Numbered from the stretch's first letter, positions 38,566 to 51,382 are shown. The stretch: 55,955 nt of DNA from Lysinibacillus cavernae (GCF_009724685.1 NZ_WMEF01000019.1:1-55955); one strand, 5' to 3'. Notes: generated from the letters alone by a model not told the origin. Program-made: numbers and translations.

Positions 38566-39432
38566 CTAAGCAAGTGTATTTCGCTCACCTAAAATTCGCA
38601 CTGCATAAACTTCCTCACAAAAACCACGTAAACCATTATAAATGCGGCTAACACGAGCCTCACTATCTACTAGTCCAAATACAGTCGGACCGCTTCCACT
38701 CATTAACGTGGCATCTGCACCAAAACGCTTCATTTGTTCTTTTAACATCACAACTTCTGGATGTAACTTAAATGTTACAGTTTCCAAAACATTTCCTAAT
38801 GAAGCACATAATAGCTCATAATCTTTTGTTTCAATAGCTTGTATCATTTGCTTTGTATTTGGATGTTCGAGCCCTTCAACCTTAAGACCTCCATATACTT
38901 CCGCTGTTGATACGCCAATTTTAGGCTTTGCTAAGACAACCCAACAGTTAGGTGGAGCCGGTATTTCTTTTATTTTTTCTCCACGCCCAGTGGCTAGGGC
39001 TGTTCCACCATAGACACAAAACGAAACATCCGAACCAATTTTAGCACCAAGCTCCGCTAATTCATCTATCGATAAACCTAATTCCCAAAGCTCATTTAAA
39101 CCCTTTAAAGTAGCAGCTGCATCACTACTGCCACCTGCGAGCCCCGCTGCTATGGGTATTTCTTTTTCGATGGTAATGGATACACCTTGTCTAATGCCGT
39201 ATGTATCTTTAATGAGACGCGCTGCCTGATAAGCAAAATTACGATGATCATTTGGTACAAAATTATCTGTTGAGATAATTTCAATAACACCGTCTTCTCG
39301 AGATTCAAGACTGATACGATCAGCTAAATCGACTGTTGTCATAACCATCTCTACTTCGTGAAAATTATCTGGTCTTTTATAAAGTACATCTAATGTTAAA
39401 TTGATTTTTGCAGGCGCCTTTACATAAAGCAT
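38566..39432 (-). CDS. ispE: 4-diphosphocytidyl-2-C-methyl-D-erythritol kinase
   Basis: GHMP kinase of the MEP isoprenoid pathway; phosphorylates CDP-methylerythritol. [20 protein letters not shown] at the N-terminus and the ATP loop [15 protein letters not shown] are diagnostic, with [12 protein letters not shown] near the C-terminus. Length is 288 aa. GGGAGGAAG lies upstream of the ATG. It sits between sspF and purR as in B. subtilis. Confidence 0.96.
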   Translation of the reverse strand: MLYVKAPAKINLTLDVLYKRPDNFHEVEMVMTTVDLADRISLESREDGVIEIISTDNFVPNDHRNFAYQAARLIKDTYGIRQGVSITIEKEIPIAAGLAGGSSDAAATLKGLNELWELGLSIDELAELGAKIGSDVSFCVYGGTALATGRGEKIKEIPAPPNCWVVLAKPKIGVSTAEVYGGLKVEGLEHPNTKQMIQAIETKDYELLCASLGNVLETVTFKLHPEVVMLKEQMKRFGADATLMSGSGPTVFGLVDSEARVSRIYNGLRGFCEEVYAVRILGERNTLA

Positions 39433-39532
39433 CTTTCTTCCTCCCTTATAGCTACACGTATAAACAGTTCTTATTTTCGCGCAAGATTATTCATTTTATT
39501 TTACCATATTGGGAATGCGAAAATGGAAAAAA

Positions 39533-39565
39533 AGAACCGTATACCCTGTTCGGTGTAACGGTTCT
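39533..39565 (-). terminator. sspF terminator
   Basis: Minus-strand stem AGAACCGT/ACGGTTCT with an inner ACC/GGT, followed by TTTTTTT. It isolates sspF from ispE. Confidence 0.88.
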
Positions 39566-39653
39566 CTTTCGTCAGTTGTATTAGTTGTGTCAGTAAGGAT
39601 TTTCATCCCTGCTGAATGAAACTTAATAAGTTGTCTATTTTAATAAAAATAGC

Positions 39654-39833
39654 TTACTTACGCTCTTGCTCACTACTTGCTCGTTCAGCCATTTCTATGG
39701 CACGCTTAACCATATTACCAGCATCTCGAGCTTTAATGCCGCCCCAGCCTTCCTTTTGCACAACATCATAAAATCCAAGCTCTTTTGCGATCTCTTCTTT
39801 TAATCGAGGTGACATGATACCTTTTCTAGGCAT
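39654..39833 (-). CDS. sspF: Alpha/beta-type small acid-soluble spore protein SspF
   Basis: DNA-binding SASP of the minor SspF type. The SASP signature is [19 protein letters not shown] followed by [20 protein letters not shown]. The ATG at 39833 has AAAGGAGG 7 bases upstream, giving 59 aa; the frame upstream of it is spurious. A sigma-G-type promoter lies directly upstream, overlapping the veg terminator. Confidence 0.95.
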   Translation of the reverse strand: MPRKGIMSPRLKEEIAKELGFYDVVQKEGWGGIKARDAGNMVKRAIEMAERASSEQERK

Positions 39834-39863
39834 ATAAACTCCTCCTTTAACAACTGACGAAAT

Positions 39864-39893
39864 TAGTATGCCCGTGAAAACGCAAAACACTCA
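39864..39893 (-). promoter_or_regulatory. sigma-G-type promoter of sspF
   Basis: The minus strand reads TGAGTG, 17 bases, CATACTA. The -10 is a perfect sigma-G match, the -35 is 4 of 6. The -35 lies inside the 3' arm of the veg terminator. Confidence 0.6.
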
Positions 39894-39918
39894 TGCAGTT
39901 TTTAACATACATGAGTGT
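39887..39918 (-). terminator. veg terminator
   Basis: Perfect 9-bp stem ACACTCATG/CATGAGTGT followed by TTTGCGTTTT on the minus strand, 29 bases after the veg stop. Confidence 0.78.
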
Positions 39919-39947
39919 TTCTAAAATATAGAAATAAGTACTAGAAA

Positions 39948-40208
39948 CTATTTTGCGACAGCAGCCTTTGCTTCGTCTAAAAATGTAATCTCTACTGCTT
40001 CAGTTAAAATATCTGTGTAGCTATACGATACGCGCTTGCACGTATTGTCTTCTTGATCGAGCTCTACTACAAAGATAGCGCGATAAGTCTCACGTAATAT
40101 CCCTGCACACTCAACCGTTTTCTTGCGACCTCCGTTTGCTTTTAATTGCAAACGTTTACCCAAATGACAATCCAACGACTTTTTAATGTCCGCTAAAGTT
40201 TTTGGCAT
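39948..40208 (-). CDS. veg: Veg protein
   Basis: Small, strongly expressed vegetative protein of the Veg/DUF1021 family, linked in B. subtilis to biofilm gene control through SinR and to spore outgrowth. The family core is [20 protein letters not shown] followed by [15 protein letters not shown] and [14 protein letters not shown]. Length is 86 aa. Two strong tandem promoters precede it. The protease gene yabG, found between veg and rsmA in B. subtilis, is not here. Confidence 0.95.
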   Translation of the reverse strand: MPKTLADIKKSLDCHLGKRLQLKANGGRKKTVECAGILRETYRAIFVVELDQEDNTCKRVSYSYTDILTEAVEITFLDEAKAAVAK

Positions 40209-40233
40209 TTTCGCTTACACCTCACTAATAACT

Positions 40234-40262
40234 AGTATAAGCGAATCGCCCAAAAATGTCAA
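40234..40262 (-). promoter_or_regulatory. veg promoter, proximal
   Basis: The minus strand reads TTGACA, 17 bases, TATACT. The spacer begins TTTTTGGGC, resembling the well-known B. subtilis veg promoter. Confidence 0.9.
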
Positions 40263-40273
40263 CAAAATATAAT

Positions 40274-40303
40274 ATTTTATCAGCCTCTTATAAATCTTGT
40301 CAA
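40274..40303 (-). promoter_or_regulatory. veg promoter, distal
   Basis: The minus strand reads TTGACA, 18 bases, TAAAAT, with an A/T tract just upstream (40305-40335) that could act as an UP element. Confidence 0.7.
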
Positions 40304-40364
40304 CTTATTTTTTAAAAAAAATATATTTTTTTTTACATCTATGAAAAAATGTTAACAAAAATTT

Positions 40365-41805
<1,441 letters not shown>

Positions 41806-41968
41806 AAAGGCTCCTCTTTTCTATCTACCTTATCTTCTGACCATTTTACAACTGCAAGATATAGTTTGTACAGAAATACAAGGTATGAATGAACCTACTA
41901 CCCATTATGTCTTAGCGAACACATAGAAAAACAATGCCTACAAAAACCAGTTGTTAAAAATAATAAAA

Positions 41969-41998
41969 AGCTTTCCTGCCAGTCAAAACAGGAAAGCT
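41969..41998 (-). terminator. yabE terminator
   Basis: Perfect 10-bp stem AGCTTTCCTG and its complement, 10-base loop, followed by TTTTATTATT on the minus strand. It lies between yabE and rnmV. Confidence 0.88.
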
Positions 41999-42037
41999 CC
42001 ATTAGTGAAAAACATTTTGATTAATTTTACAATTTTT

Positions 42038-43249
42038 TTAATTTAATACTTTAATACGCACTTTCTTACGTCCCCAGTTACGTGCTTGGGCATCTGTTTG
42101 TACAAGTATGTCGATCTTATTACCCTTAATTGAACCGCCAGTATCTCCTGCGATTGCTGTACCATAGCCTTCAACCCAAACTTTTGAGCCTAACTTAATA
42201 ACAGAAGGGTCAACTGCTATCACCTTCAGGCCAGAATTTGAACGTAAGTTTATACCAGTTGCTGATGTACCAGAACAACCGTTGCAATATGGTGTATACG
42301 CTGTTGCCGTTACATAAAATTCTTTTCCACTAGCTGGCTCTGCTGAACCACGGGATACAGTTGTTGCACTTGCAACGACTGTTTTTGTGCCAACAGCAAC
42401 GACTTGTTTTTTCGGTTTTTTTATAACTTCCTCAGACTGTAGATTTTTTGCTACAACCTTACCGTTTTCTTTGACAACTTCAAACGTACGAGAAATTGAG
42501 CCCTTCTCGCCAGTTGCCACAACTTTTTGTTTCCCCTTTTGCAATGAAGCATCCTGCTTCTTTTCAACTGCGAAATCTAAAGAGTCTTCCACTACATCGA
42601 TAACCTTTTCTACGCGAACTACTGTGATTTTACTCTCCGGAGTAATAACGTTCTCCAGGTTATTTTCGACACGATCGAATTCATCTAACTGAATTCCTTG
42701 TTGTTTTAAAAAGTTAGCGACCGTAGTCGAAGTGGACCATACTTGTCTTTTGTTTACGCCATCGACAAGCGCTACTTGAAACGCTTTTTGAATATCGATT
42801 TTGTTTTCTGCGCCTAGTTCAGTATCAAGACCTTGTGCTAAAGAGTCATGTTCAGATACTTTAATATTTGCTTCTTTCAAAATGTCCTTCACTAGTGTTT
42901 CAGTTGTCCAAACTTTTGACTGATTTCCATCAACTGAAATGGTTACTTCTTTTGCCTGTTCCCAAGAAATTGCTAATCCATTAACAATTTTGGTGTTCAG
43001 AGAGGGTGATATTTTGTCATGCTCTGCTATATCTATGTTTTCATCTTGTAATAATTGTTCTACAGTTTTGGCATGTGTTGATACTTCGATTGTTTCTCCG
43101 TTCGCTTCAAGCTTTACGGCCTTTTTCGTACCTTGATAAAGCACGAAAGAAATTACAGATACAAACAGGACAAGTGAAATAATTCTTATCACTGTTTGCT
43201 TACTCCTCAATGATCCTAAGAACAAGTTTTTCATGGAATTATTTGACAT
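42038..43249 (-). CDS. yabE: YabE-like cell-wall protein (DUF348-G5-3D domains)
   Basis: Secreted or membrane-anchored protein related to resuscitation-promoting factors, probably acting on peptidoglycan. One N-terminal membrane segment (about residues 21-40) precedes three DUF348 repeats (about 45-210), a G5 domain (about 212-288) and a C-terminal 3D domain (about 310-403; FYVTATAYTPYCNGCSG, GDTGGSIKGNKIDI) like that of lytic transglycosylases. Length is 403 aa. It has a perfect sigma-A promoter. In B. subtilis yabE is also controlled by an antisense RNA; I see no clear sign of one here. Confidence 0.93.
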   Translation of the reverse strand: MSNNSMKNLFLGSLRSKQTVIRIISLVLFVSVISFVLYQGTKKAVKLEANGETIEVSTHAKTVEQLLQDENIDIAEHDKISPSLNTKIVNGLAISWEQAKEVTISVDGNQSKVWTTETLVKDILKEANIKVSEHDSLAQGLDTELGAENKIDIQKAFQVALVDGVNKRQVWSTSTTVANFLKQQGIQLDEFDRVENNLENVITPESKITVVRVEKVIDVVEDSLDFAVEKKQDASLQKGKQKVVATGEKGSISRTFEVVKENGKVVAKNLQSEEVIKKPKKQVVAVGTKTVVASATTVSRGSAEPASGKEFYVTATAYTPYCNGCSGTSATGINLRSNSGLKVIAVDPSVIKLGSKVWVEGYGTAIAGDTGGSIKGNKIDILVQTDAQARNWGRKKVRIKVLN

Positions 43250-43278
43250 GAAAAAACGCCTCCTTAATACAAAGTTGG

Positions 43279-43307
43279 ATTATACGGACTAGTTTTGGCA
43301 CTGTCAA
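43279..43307 (-). promoter_or_regulatory. yabE promoter
   Basis: The minus strand reads TTGACA, 17 bases, TATAAT, a perfect sigma-A consensus 29 bases upstream of the start codon. Confidence 0.88.
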
Positions 43308-43384
43308 CCCGAAAGTATTTCTCAGTAAATTGACTTCTTAGTTTTTGCCAACCACAAACCCTGTATTGGAGGCATCTATGCTAG

Positions 43385-44155
43385 TTAATTGTCAATTCCA
43401 AAAAAAATTTTCGCATTGGCGGTAGTTACTTTTGCAATTTCTTCAATTGTCAACCCTTTTAAACGCGCAATTTCCTCCGCAACTAAAGGCACAAAAGCAG
43501 GTTCATTACGCTTTCCACGATGTGGGTGTGGCGCTAAATAAGGGGCATCTGTTTCAATCATCAAGTGCTCTAAAGGTATTTCCGTAGCCACTTCCTTTGG
43601 CAAACGTGCATTTTTGAATGTCACCGGCCCTCCAAGACTAATCATAAAATTCATAGCTATACATTCACGTGCTGTTTCTACACTCCCACTAAAGCAGTGC
43701 ATAACACCCCCTATGGATGCTGCGTTTTCTTCACGCAAAATTTGTACAACATCCCCTGTTGCATCCCTGTTATGAATAATGATTGGCAAACCTATCTTTT
43801 GCGCTAATTGAATTTGCTTGCGAAAAAGTGCTTGTTGGACGTCTTTTGGAGACTTATCCCAATAGTAGTCCAAACCAGTTTCACCAATGCCAACTATTTT
43901 TGGATGTGATGCTAGTTTCTCAATCCACTCTAAATCTTGCTGAGTACAATCAATGGCGTCTACCGGATGCCAGCCAATGACACCATAAACAAAATCATAC
44001 TGCTCTATTAGCTGCATTGTTCTTTCAATGGTTTTTTGGTCAAAACCAATGACAACCATTTTCTCTACTTTAGCTTCAAGGGCTCTTTCAATTACCTCTT
44101 GAAGGTCTTCCTCATACTGTTCTGCATTCAAATGTACGTGTGTATCAATATACAT
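43385..44155 (-). CDS. tatD: TatD family metal-dependent hydrolase (YabD)
   Basis: TIM-barrel nuclease/hydrolase of the amidohydrolase superfamily; TatD proteins have DNA 3'-5' exonuclease activity. Metal ligands are in MYIDTHVHLN, GIGETGLDYYWDKS, IIIHNRDATGDV, GGVMHCFSGS and LMIETDAPYLAPHPHRGKR (in part). The second ATG (44155) has AGGAG 7 bases upstream and matches the family start. Length is 256 aa. It follows metG, as in many Firmicutes. Confidence 0.95.
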   Translation of the reverse strand: MYIDTHVHLNAEQYEEDLQEVIERALEAKVEKMVVIGFDQKTIERTMQLIEQYDFVYGVIGWHPVDAIDCTQQDLEWIEKLASHPKIVGIGETGLDYYWDKSPKDVQQALFRKQIQLAQKIGLPIIIHNRDATGDVVQILREENAASIGGVMHCFSGSVETARECIAMNFMISLGGPVTFKNARLPKEVATEIPLEHLMIETDAPYLAPHPHRGKRNEPAFVPLVAEEIARLKGLTIEEIAKVTTANAKIFFGIDN

Positions 44156-44361
44156 CTTCATTCTCCTAACATCGATTTTATTAAAAATTATTATTTCATA
44201 TTTTTCGTAAGCATTACAAATTTGTTACAAACTATTCGCCATTGTGACAATACACTTATTCGACAATATCATATATGGTACTATATGCTTATAAAACCAT
44301 AAATTTTACATACTATAAATTATTTCACAATAACATTAACTCTAATACACTGACAGATTTG

Positions 44362-44398
44362 AAAAGCCTGCCGAATATTTTGTATTCAGCAGGCTTTT
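44362..44398 (-). terminator. metG terminator
   Basis: Long hairpin AAAAGCCTGC...GCAGGCTTTT with inner GAATA/TATTC, 10 bases after the metG stop; the minus-strand side ends in TTTT. Confidence 0.85.
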
Positions 44399-44408
44399 CT
44401 TCGATTGT

Positions 44409-46418
<2,010 letters not shown>

Positions 46419-46420
46419 CT

Positions 46421-46449
46421 ATTCTAACGAAGTACGAAATTCGTTTCAA
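46421..46449 (-). promoter_or_regulatory. metG promoter
   Basis: The minus strand reads TTGAAA, 17 bases, TAGAAT, placing the transcript start about 25-30 bases before the GTG start codon. Confidence 0.72.
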
Positions 46450-46628
46450 TGAAAGTTTATCATATGCGAAAATTGTCGAATAATATATTGAATCCATTAA
46501 ATGACTTAAATAAGAACCTTTTTTACTATTTAAAAAAATCTTTATTAAAAACCTTTTAAAAATATAAAAATACCTGCAATCTTCTCAAAAAATTTTTTTA
46601 GAAACCATAATATTAGTGTATTAATTAA

Positions 46629-46657
46629 TTGACGTTTATGGCATTACTTGGTATGAT
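46629..46657 (+). promoter_or_regulatory. abrB promoter
   Basis: TTGACG, 17 bases, TATGAT on the plus strand; the transcript would begin near 46664, just before the Spo0A boxes. Confidence 0.78.
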
Positions 46658-46678
46658 AACTATCAGACAAGGAAATAA

Positions 46679-46695
46679 TGTCGAAATTTGACGAA
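46679..46695 (+). promoter_or_regulatory. Tandem Spo0A boxes upstream of abrB
   Basis: TGTCGAA (46679-46685) and TGACGAA (46689-46695) are both exact matches to the 0A-box TGNCGAA, spaced 10 bp (one helical turn), just downstream of the promoter. In B. subtilis Spo0A-P represses abrB through boxes in the same place. A single extra TGTCGAA lies at 46474-46480 near the metG promoter. Confidence 0.82.
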
Positions 46696-46735
46696 ATACA
46701 AATATAACTTTTATAAATTTAGGAGGAAATCTATT

Positions 46736-47014
46736 ATGAAATCAACAGGGATTGTTCGTAAAGTCGATGAGTTAGGTCGTGTAGTAATTCCAATCGAGTT
46801 ACGCCGTACACTAGGTATTGCTGAAAAGGACGCTTTAGAAATCTATGTGGATGATGATAAAATCATCTTAAAAAAATATATGCCTAATATGACATGTGCT
46901 GTTACAGGAGAAGTTTCAGATGATAACTTCCGTCTAGTTGGAGGCAAATTAATTTTAAGTCCAGAAGGCGCTGAAATGTTAGTAAAAGAAATCCAAACTA
47001 ACTTAAAAAAATAA
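46736..47014 (+). CDS. abrB: Transition-state regulator AbrB
   Basis: DNA-binding global regulator that represses stationary-phase genes during growth. The swapped-hairpin domain covers residues 1-50 (MKSTGIVRKVDELGRVVIPI, RRTLGIAEKDALEIYVDD). The C-terminal tetramer region contains MTCAVTGEVSDDNFRLVGGK. The ATG at 46736 has AGGAGG upstream, giving 92 aa. It is divergent from metG, on the plus strand, as in B. subtilis relative to its neighbours. Confidence 0.96.
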   Translation: MKSTGIVRKVDELGRVVIPIELRRTLGIAEKDALEIYVDDDKIILKKYMPNMTCAVTGEVSDDNFRLVGGKLILSPEGAEMLVKEIQTNLKK

Positions 47015-47022
47015 TTTATCAC

Positions 47023-47053
47023 ACACCTAAATCAAAAACAGTGGTTTAGGTGT
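47023..47053 (+). terminator. abrB terminator
   Basis: Stem ACACCTAAA/TTTAGGTGT followed by TTCTGTTTG on the plus strand, 8 bases after the abrB stop. Confidence 0.82.
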
Positions 47054-47217
47054 TTCTGTTTGTATATAACTTAATATACCCACTTTTTAAACCCCTTATA
47101 ATGTCCATGTCAGACCTTTCTACTTAAGGTTACTATTATTTACAATTATTATCAAATTAAAATATTACTTATGCCTTGGTGTAATTGCCTCTGACCCTTC
47201 ATTTGGATTAAGAAAAA

Positions 47218-47246
47218 AAAGAGCTACCTCCATAAGGTAACTCTTT
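47218..47246 (-). terminator. Terminator of the holB-to-rsmI group
   Basis: Minus-strand stem AAAGAGTTACC/GGTAGCTCTTT (11 bp, one G-U) followed by TTTTTCTT, 4 bases after rsmI. It faces the abrB terminator. Confidence 0.9.
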
Positions 47247-47250
47247 ACTA

Positions 47251-48126
47251 TTATTGATTATGATATTCATTATAAACATCCCGCTTCGCTACTTGTCTTA
47301 GCTTGGCTACTTCCTTTATTGCTTCTTTTGATGTGAGATTTGATTGGTTGATGATGTCATCAACATGTTCAATAATGGACATAGTATGCCAATAGGCTTC
47401 TTCTTGGTCTTCCTCTTCAACAGAGTGGTTTCCTTCTAATACAATACAAAACTCTCCTCGTATCTCCTCTGTTTGTGACCATTCTACAGCTTCAACTAGC
47501 GTGCCACGCAAAAATTCTTCAAATTTCTTTGTTAGTTCTCGAGCTAAGACAATTCGACGGTTTCCAAGTATTGCTTCCATATCTTTTAATGTATCCTTTA
47601 AACGATGTGGTGCCTCATATAACAAAATGGTTTCTTGACGTTTTCTTAATTGCTCTAATTGCTGGCGACGTTCTTTTTTTCCACGATTCAAAAATCCATA
47701 AAAGAAAAATGGCTGTGGCGTCAAACCAGAAGCAATTAATGCTGATAATGCTGCATTTGGACCTGGTACTGGCACGACCGGAAAGTTTTGAGCGATTGCT
47801 TTTTCGACTATATCCGCGCCTGGATCAGAAATACAAGGTAAACCTGCATCACTTACTAATGCTATTGTTTTCCCTTCATGTAACAGCGTTAGTAGTTTTT
47901 CTCCACCTACCGCTAAATTATGTTCATGATAACTTATTAATGGTGTTTCAATATCAAAGTAGTTGCACAGCTTCTTTGTATTTCTAGTATCTTCTGCTGC
48001 TATAATATCGGCCTCTTTTAAAATACGAAGTGCACGCACACTCATATCCTCTAAATTACCAATAGGTGTTCCTACAAGATATAAACAACCTGTCTGATCG
48101 TGTATTGTACTTTTTTGCGATTTCAC
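47251..48126 (-). CDS. rsmI: 16S rRNA (cytidine-2'-O)-methyltransferase
   Basis: Methylates the ribose of C1402 in 16S rRNA using SAM. Tetrapyrrole-methylase-like motifs are [40 protein letters not shown] and [15 protein letters not shown]. Length is 291 aa. The start is GTG at 48126, overlapping the yazA stop as GTGA. Confidence 0.95.
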   Translation of the reverse strand: MKSQKSTIHDQTGCLYLVGTPIGNLEDMSVRALRILKEADIIAAEDTRNTKKLCNYFDIETPLISYHEHNLAVGGEKLLTLLHEGKTIALVSDAGLPCISDPGADIVEKAIAQNFPVVPVPGPNAALSALIASGLTPQPFFFYGFLNRGKKERRQQLEQLRKRQETILLYEAPHRLKDTLKDMEAILGNRRIVLARELTKKFEEFLRGTLVEAVEWSQTEEIRGEFCIVLEGNHSVEEEDQEEAYWHTMSIIEHVDDIINQSNLTSKEAIKEVAKLRQVAKRDVYNEYHNQ

Positions 48127-48386
48127 GATTCACCCCTCCTGATATAATTAATTTTCTGTGTTCTTGTTAATTGCTTAAAAGCATATTCTGCTCGCATTGC
48201 TTCTTGCTTTGTTTCAAATACTTCTTTATAAATACATTTCACTGGACCTCTAGCTCTTGTATATTTTGCACCTTTCCCAGCGTTATGTACAGCAACTCGT
48301 TTTTTTACATTGTTTGAATAACCTGCATAAAGAGATTGATCAGCGCATTCTAGCACGTAAAAGTAGTGATTATTGTTCTTTTCCAT
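48123..48386 (-). CDS. yazA: GIY-YIG nuclease-fold protein YazA
   Basis: Stand-alone GIY-YIG domain of the UvrC/UPF0213 family; cellular role not defined. The motif is present as [18 protein letters not shown] followed by [17 protein letters not shown] with the catalytic-type Arg and a later Glu. Length is 87 aa. It overlaps the end of trmN6 by 17 bases and the start of rsmI by 4, so the three are co-translated. Confidence 0.92.
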   Translation of the reverse strand: MEKNNNHYFYVLECADQSLYAGYSNNVKKRVAVHNAGKGAKYTRARGPVKCIYKEVFETKQEAMRAEYAFKQLTRTQKINYIRRGES

Positions 48387-49119
48387 AAAGAATGTCTCTC
48401 ACTTCTGTTGTATATTCATTATTTGCATCGTAGACATACAAAGGTGGTAATATTTTTAAATCTGGCTTTCCATCTTTTATTCCTTCTATTAATAATGTAT
48501 TGGCCTCTTTCCCTTCCTTCGGGTAAATGAGTTGCATCCGTTTTGGCTCTAGTCGATTTAATCGCATAGCTGTAACAATATCTAATAATCGACCTGGACG
48601 ATGCACAAATGCCGCTTTACCACCCTGTTTTAATAATTTACTTGCTGATTGGATTGCTTCTTCTAATGTTAAATAAAGTTCATGTCGTGCAATGGCATGA
48701 TGCTCACTAAGATTTTTATCACTGGCTTCATGTGCTAAAAAATATGGTGGATTACATGTAACCACATCATACTTTTCAATGCCTAGTTGTTTCGGTATTT
48801 CCTTTACATCTCCAAGGATCATTTGAATTTGATTTTCTAACTGATTGTATTGGATGCTTCTTTCTGCCATATCAAATAAACGTGGCTGAATCTCTACTCC
48901 CGTTATTTGTCCCTTTGTTCGAGCACTTAAAAAGAGCGGGACTACGCCATTTCCTGAGCATAGGTCAACAATTTTTCCTTTATAATAGGGAATATTGACA
49001 AACTTTGAAAGTAACACTGCATCTAATGAGAATGAAAAGACAGAGGGACTTTGAATAATACGCAAATTCTCAGCCAATAAATAGTCTAATCGCTCATCAT
49101 CCTTTAGCCATTTTTCCAT
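48370..49119 (-). CDS. trmN6: tRNA (adenine-N6)-methyltransferase (YabB/TrmN6)
   Basis: SAM-dependent methyltransferase that probably methylates an adenine in tRNA. The SAM site is [19 protein letters not shown] and the catalytic motif is VVTCNPPYF, of the N6-adenine type. The ATG at 49119 has AGGAGG 7 bases upstream; the extra upstream codons are spurious. Length is 249 aa. First of the trmN6-yazA-rsmI trio. Confidence 0.92.
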   Translation of the reverse strand: MEKWLKDDERLDYLLAENLRIIQSPSVFSFSLDAVLLSKFVNIPYYKGKIVDLCSGNGVVPLFLSARTKGQITGVEIQPRLFDMAERSIQYNQLENQIQMILGDVKEIPKQLGIEKYDVVTCNPPYFLAHEASDKNLSEHHAIARHELYLTLEEAIQSASKLLKQGGKAAFVHRPGRLLDIVTAMRLNRLEPKRMQLIYPKEGKEANTLLIEGIKDGKPDLKILPPLYVYDANNEYTTEVRDILYGKEQ

Positions 49120-49185
49120 GCTTATTCCTCCTAAGCTACAAAACAAAAGACTGATACCACCGAAGAAGTGGGAATCAGCCTTCTA

Positions 49186-49542
49186 TTACACATTTTGTTT
49201 ATTTAAAAATGATAGACAAAACAGACAATCTTCACCTTTACGAGAACTTCCGAAATGAACATGACAAACGTGGAAGCCTTCCTGGTATAGACGAGCTAGG
49301 TTATCATAACCCTCACCAATATCTAGTGGACTCTCTTTCTTTACTTCAGCAGCTTGTACGGAATTTGTATTAGAAAGTAGTTCTTCTAGACGTGTGCGAA
49401 GATGATGATTTTCTGTCTCAAGCGCCTTATGCTCTTCCATCATTAACGCTACAAATTGTTTCAATGCACCAAATTGCTCCTGCATTGCTTCGAGCTGTTG
49501 TTCGAACTCCATAACGGTATCTAAGAAATTACGGTCCTTCAC
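49186..49542 (-). CDS. yabA: Replication initiation-control protein YabA
   Basis: Negative regulator of initiation that bridges DnaA and the DnaN clamp. The N-terminal half is a coiled coil (about residues 5-60; [20 protein letters not shown]) for tetramer formation. The C-terminal zinc domain has [19 protein letters not shown]. The start is GTG at 49542, with GAGG 8 bases upstream, giving 118 aa. It lies between ricT and trmN6 as in B. subtilis. Confidence 0.94.
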   Translation of the reverse strand: MKDRNFLDTVMEFEQQLEAMQEQFGALKQFVALMMEEHKALETENHHLRTRLEELLSNTNSVQAAEVKKESPLDIGEGYDNLARLYQEGFHVCHVHFGSSRKGEDCLFCLSFLNKQNV

Positions 49543-49569
49543 CCAAGCCACCTCGTTAAATTCTCTATC

Positions 49570-50385
49570 TTAAATAAGATTTTTTTCGCATGCCAGCAGT
49601 TCTTCTAGTGTATACTCAACTGTGCGTTCCTGCTCTTGTAAATATACTTGAATAAGTCTTTCCAGCACATTTAACCCTACAACTTTACCGCGGCCATCTG
49701 GTGTCATCGTTACCTCACCTATGTCTGGCATTCCCTCTTTTGCTTCTTCATATTCATCATTTTCATACTTTAAGCAACACATTAAACGACCGCAAAGACC
49801 TGATATTTTTGAAGGATTTAAAGATAAGTTTTGATCTTTAGCCATTTTAATAGAAACTGGCTCAAAATCACCTAAAAATGTGGAGCAACAAAGCATTCGT
49901 CCACATGGACCGATGCCACCTAATAACTTTGCTTCATCACGCACACCAATTTGGCGAAGTTCGATACGTGTTCTAAAAACCGAAGCTAAATCTTTTACAA
50001 GATCTCTAAAATCAACTCGTCCTTCAGCTGTAAAATAAAAGATAATTTTATTACGATCAAATGTATATTCAACATCTACAAGCTTCATTTCTAAATTATG
50101 TTCTATAATTTTAGTACTAGCAAGTTCAAATGCACGTTTCGATTCTGCTGCATTTTCCTCTACTTGTATACGATCACGATCATCCGCTGGTCTAAGTACC
50201 TGTTTAAGTGGTAATACAACATCATTATCACCTACTACTTTTTGAGGGACAACTACTTTACCATACTCTACACCCCGAGCTGTCTCTACAATAACATATT
50301 GGCTATTTTCTAGTAGAAATGATGCCGGATCAAAATAATATATTTTACCCGCTTTTTTAAAGCGAACTCCTACTACATTATACAA
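49570..50385 (-). CDS. ricT: RicT (YaaT), PSP1-domain Fe-S regulatory protein
   Basis: Component of the RicAFT complex, which affects RNase Y, biofilm, competence and Spo0A phosphorylation in B. subtilis. A PSP1 domain spans about residues 60-150. Six cysteines (C161, C166, C167, C198, C203, C204) in GPCGRMLCCSTF and GLCGRLMCCLKYE are the Fe-S ligand region. Length is 271 aa. The start is TTG at 50385, overlapping the end of holB by 8 bases. Confidence 0.95.
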   Translation of the reverse strand: MYNVVGVRFKKAGKIYYFDPASFLLENSQYVIVETARGVEYGKVVVPQKVVGDNDVVLPLKQVLRPADDRDRIQVEENAAESKRAFELASTKIIEHNLEMKLVDVEYTFDRNKIIFYFTAEGRVDFRDLVKDLASVFRTRIELRQIGVRDEAKLLGGIGPCGRMLCCSTFLGDFEPVSIKMAKDQNLSLNPSKISGLCGRLMCCLKYENDEYEEAKEGMPDIGEVTMTPDGRGKVVGLNVLERLIQVYLQEQERTVEYTLEELLACEKNLI

Positions 50386-51382
50386 ATGTATATCCCTCCT
50401 GCAGATTTAGCATTAACTGCTCCATCAATAACGTCCTATTCATGTTACGCTGTAAAGAGGCACGCGCTTGTAAAATAGATTCCATCTGACTTGATAATCG
50501 CTCGTAAGTGGAATATAACGCAACTTCTTTTAATAGTGGTAACATGTCTGGATAAGTACAAGCTGCTTCGGGATTAGCTTTTATTGACACTATATCACGG
50601 TAAGCAAATAGTAGTAAATCCAATGCTTGCTCCATCTCGCCTTTTTCTTTAAAGTTTGGTAACCATTCTTCATGTACAATAAGCATTGCTTCGTGTACAT
50701 TGTGCCGAATAGCCTCTACCAATTTTAACACTGTTTTTCGAGCGAGTGCAAACTGCTCATCATTCGCTAAAAATATAGCCATTTCGAGCTCGTTTGTCAT
50801 CATGCTTACTGTTGAAGCCATTGAATGTGAAATATTATTTTCCTGTAAGTGCTTCAATAAAACATAACGTGGCATTTTTTGAAACTTGATATGTTGACAA
50901 CGAGAACGGATTGTTGGAAGTATCGACTGCATTTGCTCAGTTAATAATATTGCAGTTACCTCTCCATCTGGCTCCTCTAAAAATTTCAGTATCATATTAG
51001 CAGAAGCTGTATTAAGACGGTCTGCGTGATGCAGCACATATATCTTACGGCCCTCTTCTACGCCCATCATTTTCATTTCGCCAATTAGTTCTCTCATTTG
51101 GTCAATTTTTATAAACTGACCTTCTGGATAAATTTGATGAATATTTGGATGATTTCCCGAATCAACACGTATGCAATTTCGACATGTTTCACATGGAACA
51201 TTTTCACCAGGTTGCTCACATAGCATTAATTTGACAAAAAAGAGCATAATATCTGTCTTGCCTGTCCCTTTTTCACCGTCAAAAATATATGCATGCGCTA
51301 ATCTATTTTTGTCAAAAATCGTTTGAAGTTGCTTCATTACAACTGGTTGTAGCGTGAATAGCTCTTCAACATTCTTGGCCAT
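50378..51382 (-). CDS. holB: DNA polymerase III delta' subunit
   Basis: Clamp-loader subunit that helps open the DnaN clamp. P-loop-like GEKGTGKT is at residues 36-43 and the zinc module has C55, C64, C67 and C70 (PCETCRNC). An AAA-fold continues through LNTASANMILKFLEEPDGEV with SRC-like TIRSRCQ. Length is 334 aa. It is followed by ricT with overlapping frames. Confidence 0.95.
   Translation of the reverse strand: MAKNVEELFTLQPVVMKQLQTIFDKNRLAHAYIFDGEKGTGKTDIMLFFVKLMLCEQPGENVPCETCRNCIRVDSGNHPNIHQIYPEGQFIKIDQMRELIGEMKMMGVEEGRKIYVLHHADRLNTASANMILKFLEEPDGEVTAILLTEQMQSILPTIRSRCQHIKFQKMPRYVLLKHLQENNISHSMASTVSMMTNELEMAIFLANDEQFALARKTVLKLVEAIRHNVHEAMLIVHEEWLPNFKEKGEMEQALDLLLFAYRDIVSIKANPEAACTYPDMLPLLKEVALYSTYERLSSQMESILQARASLQRNMNRTLLMEQLMLNLQEGYTFV

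Noticed and set aside
46688..46716. A second abrB promoter, TTGACG-17-TTATAA
   Set aside because: Its start site would fall on the ribosome binding site at 46721-46726, and the TTGACG overlaps the second Spo0A box, which explains it better.
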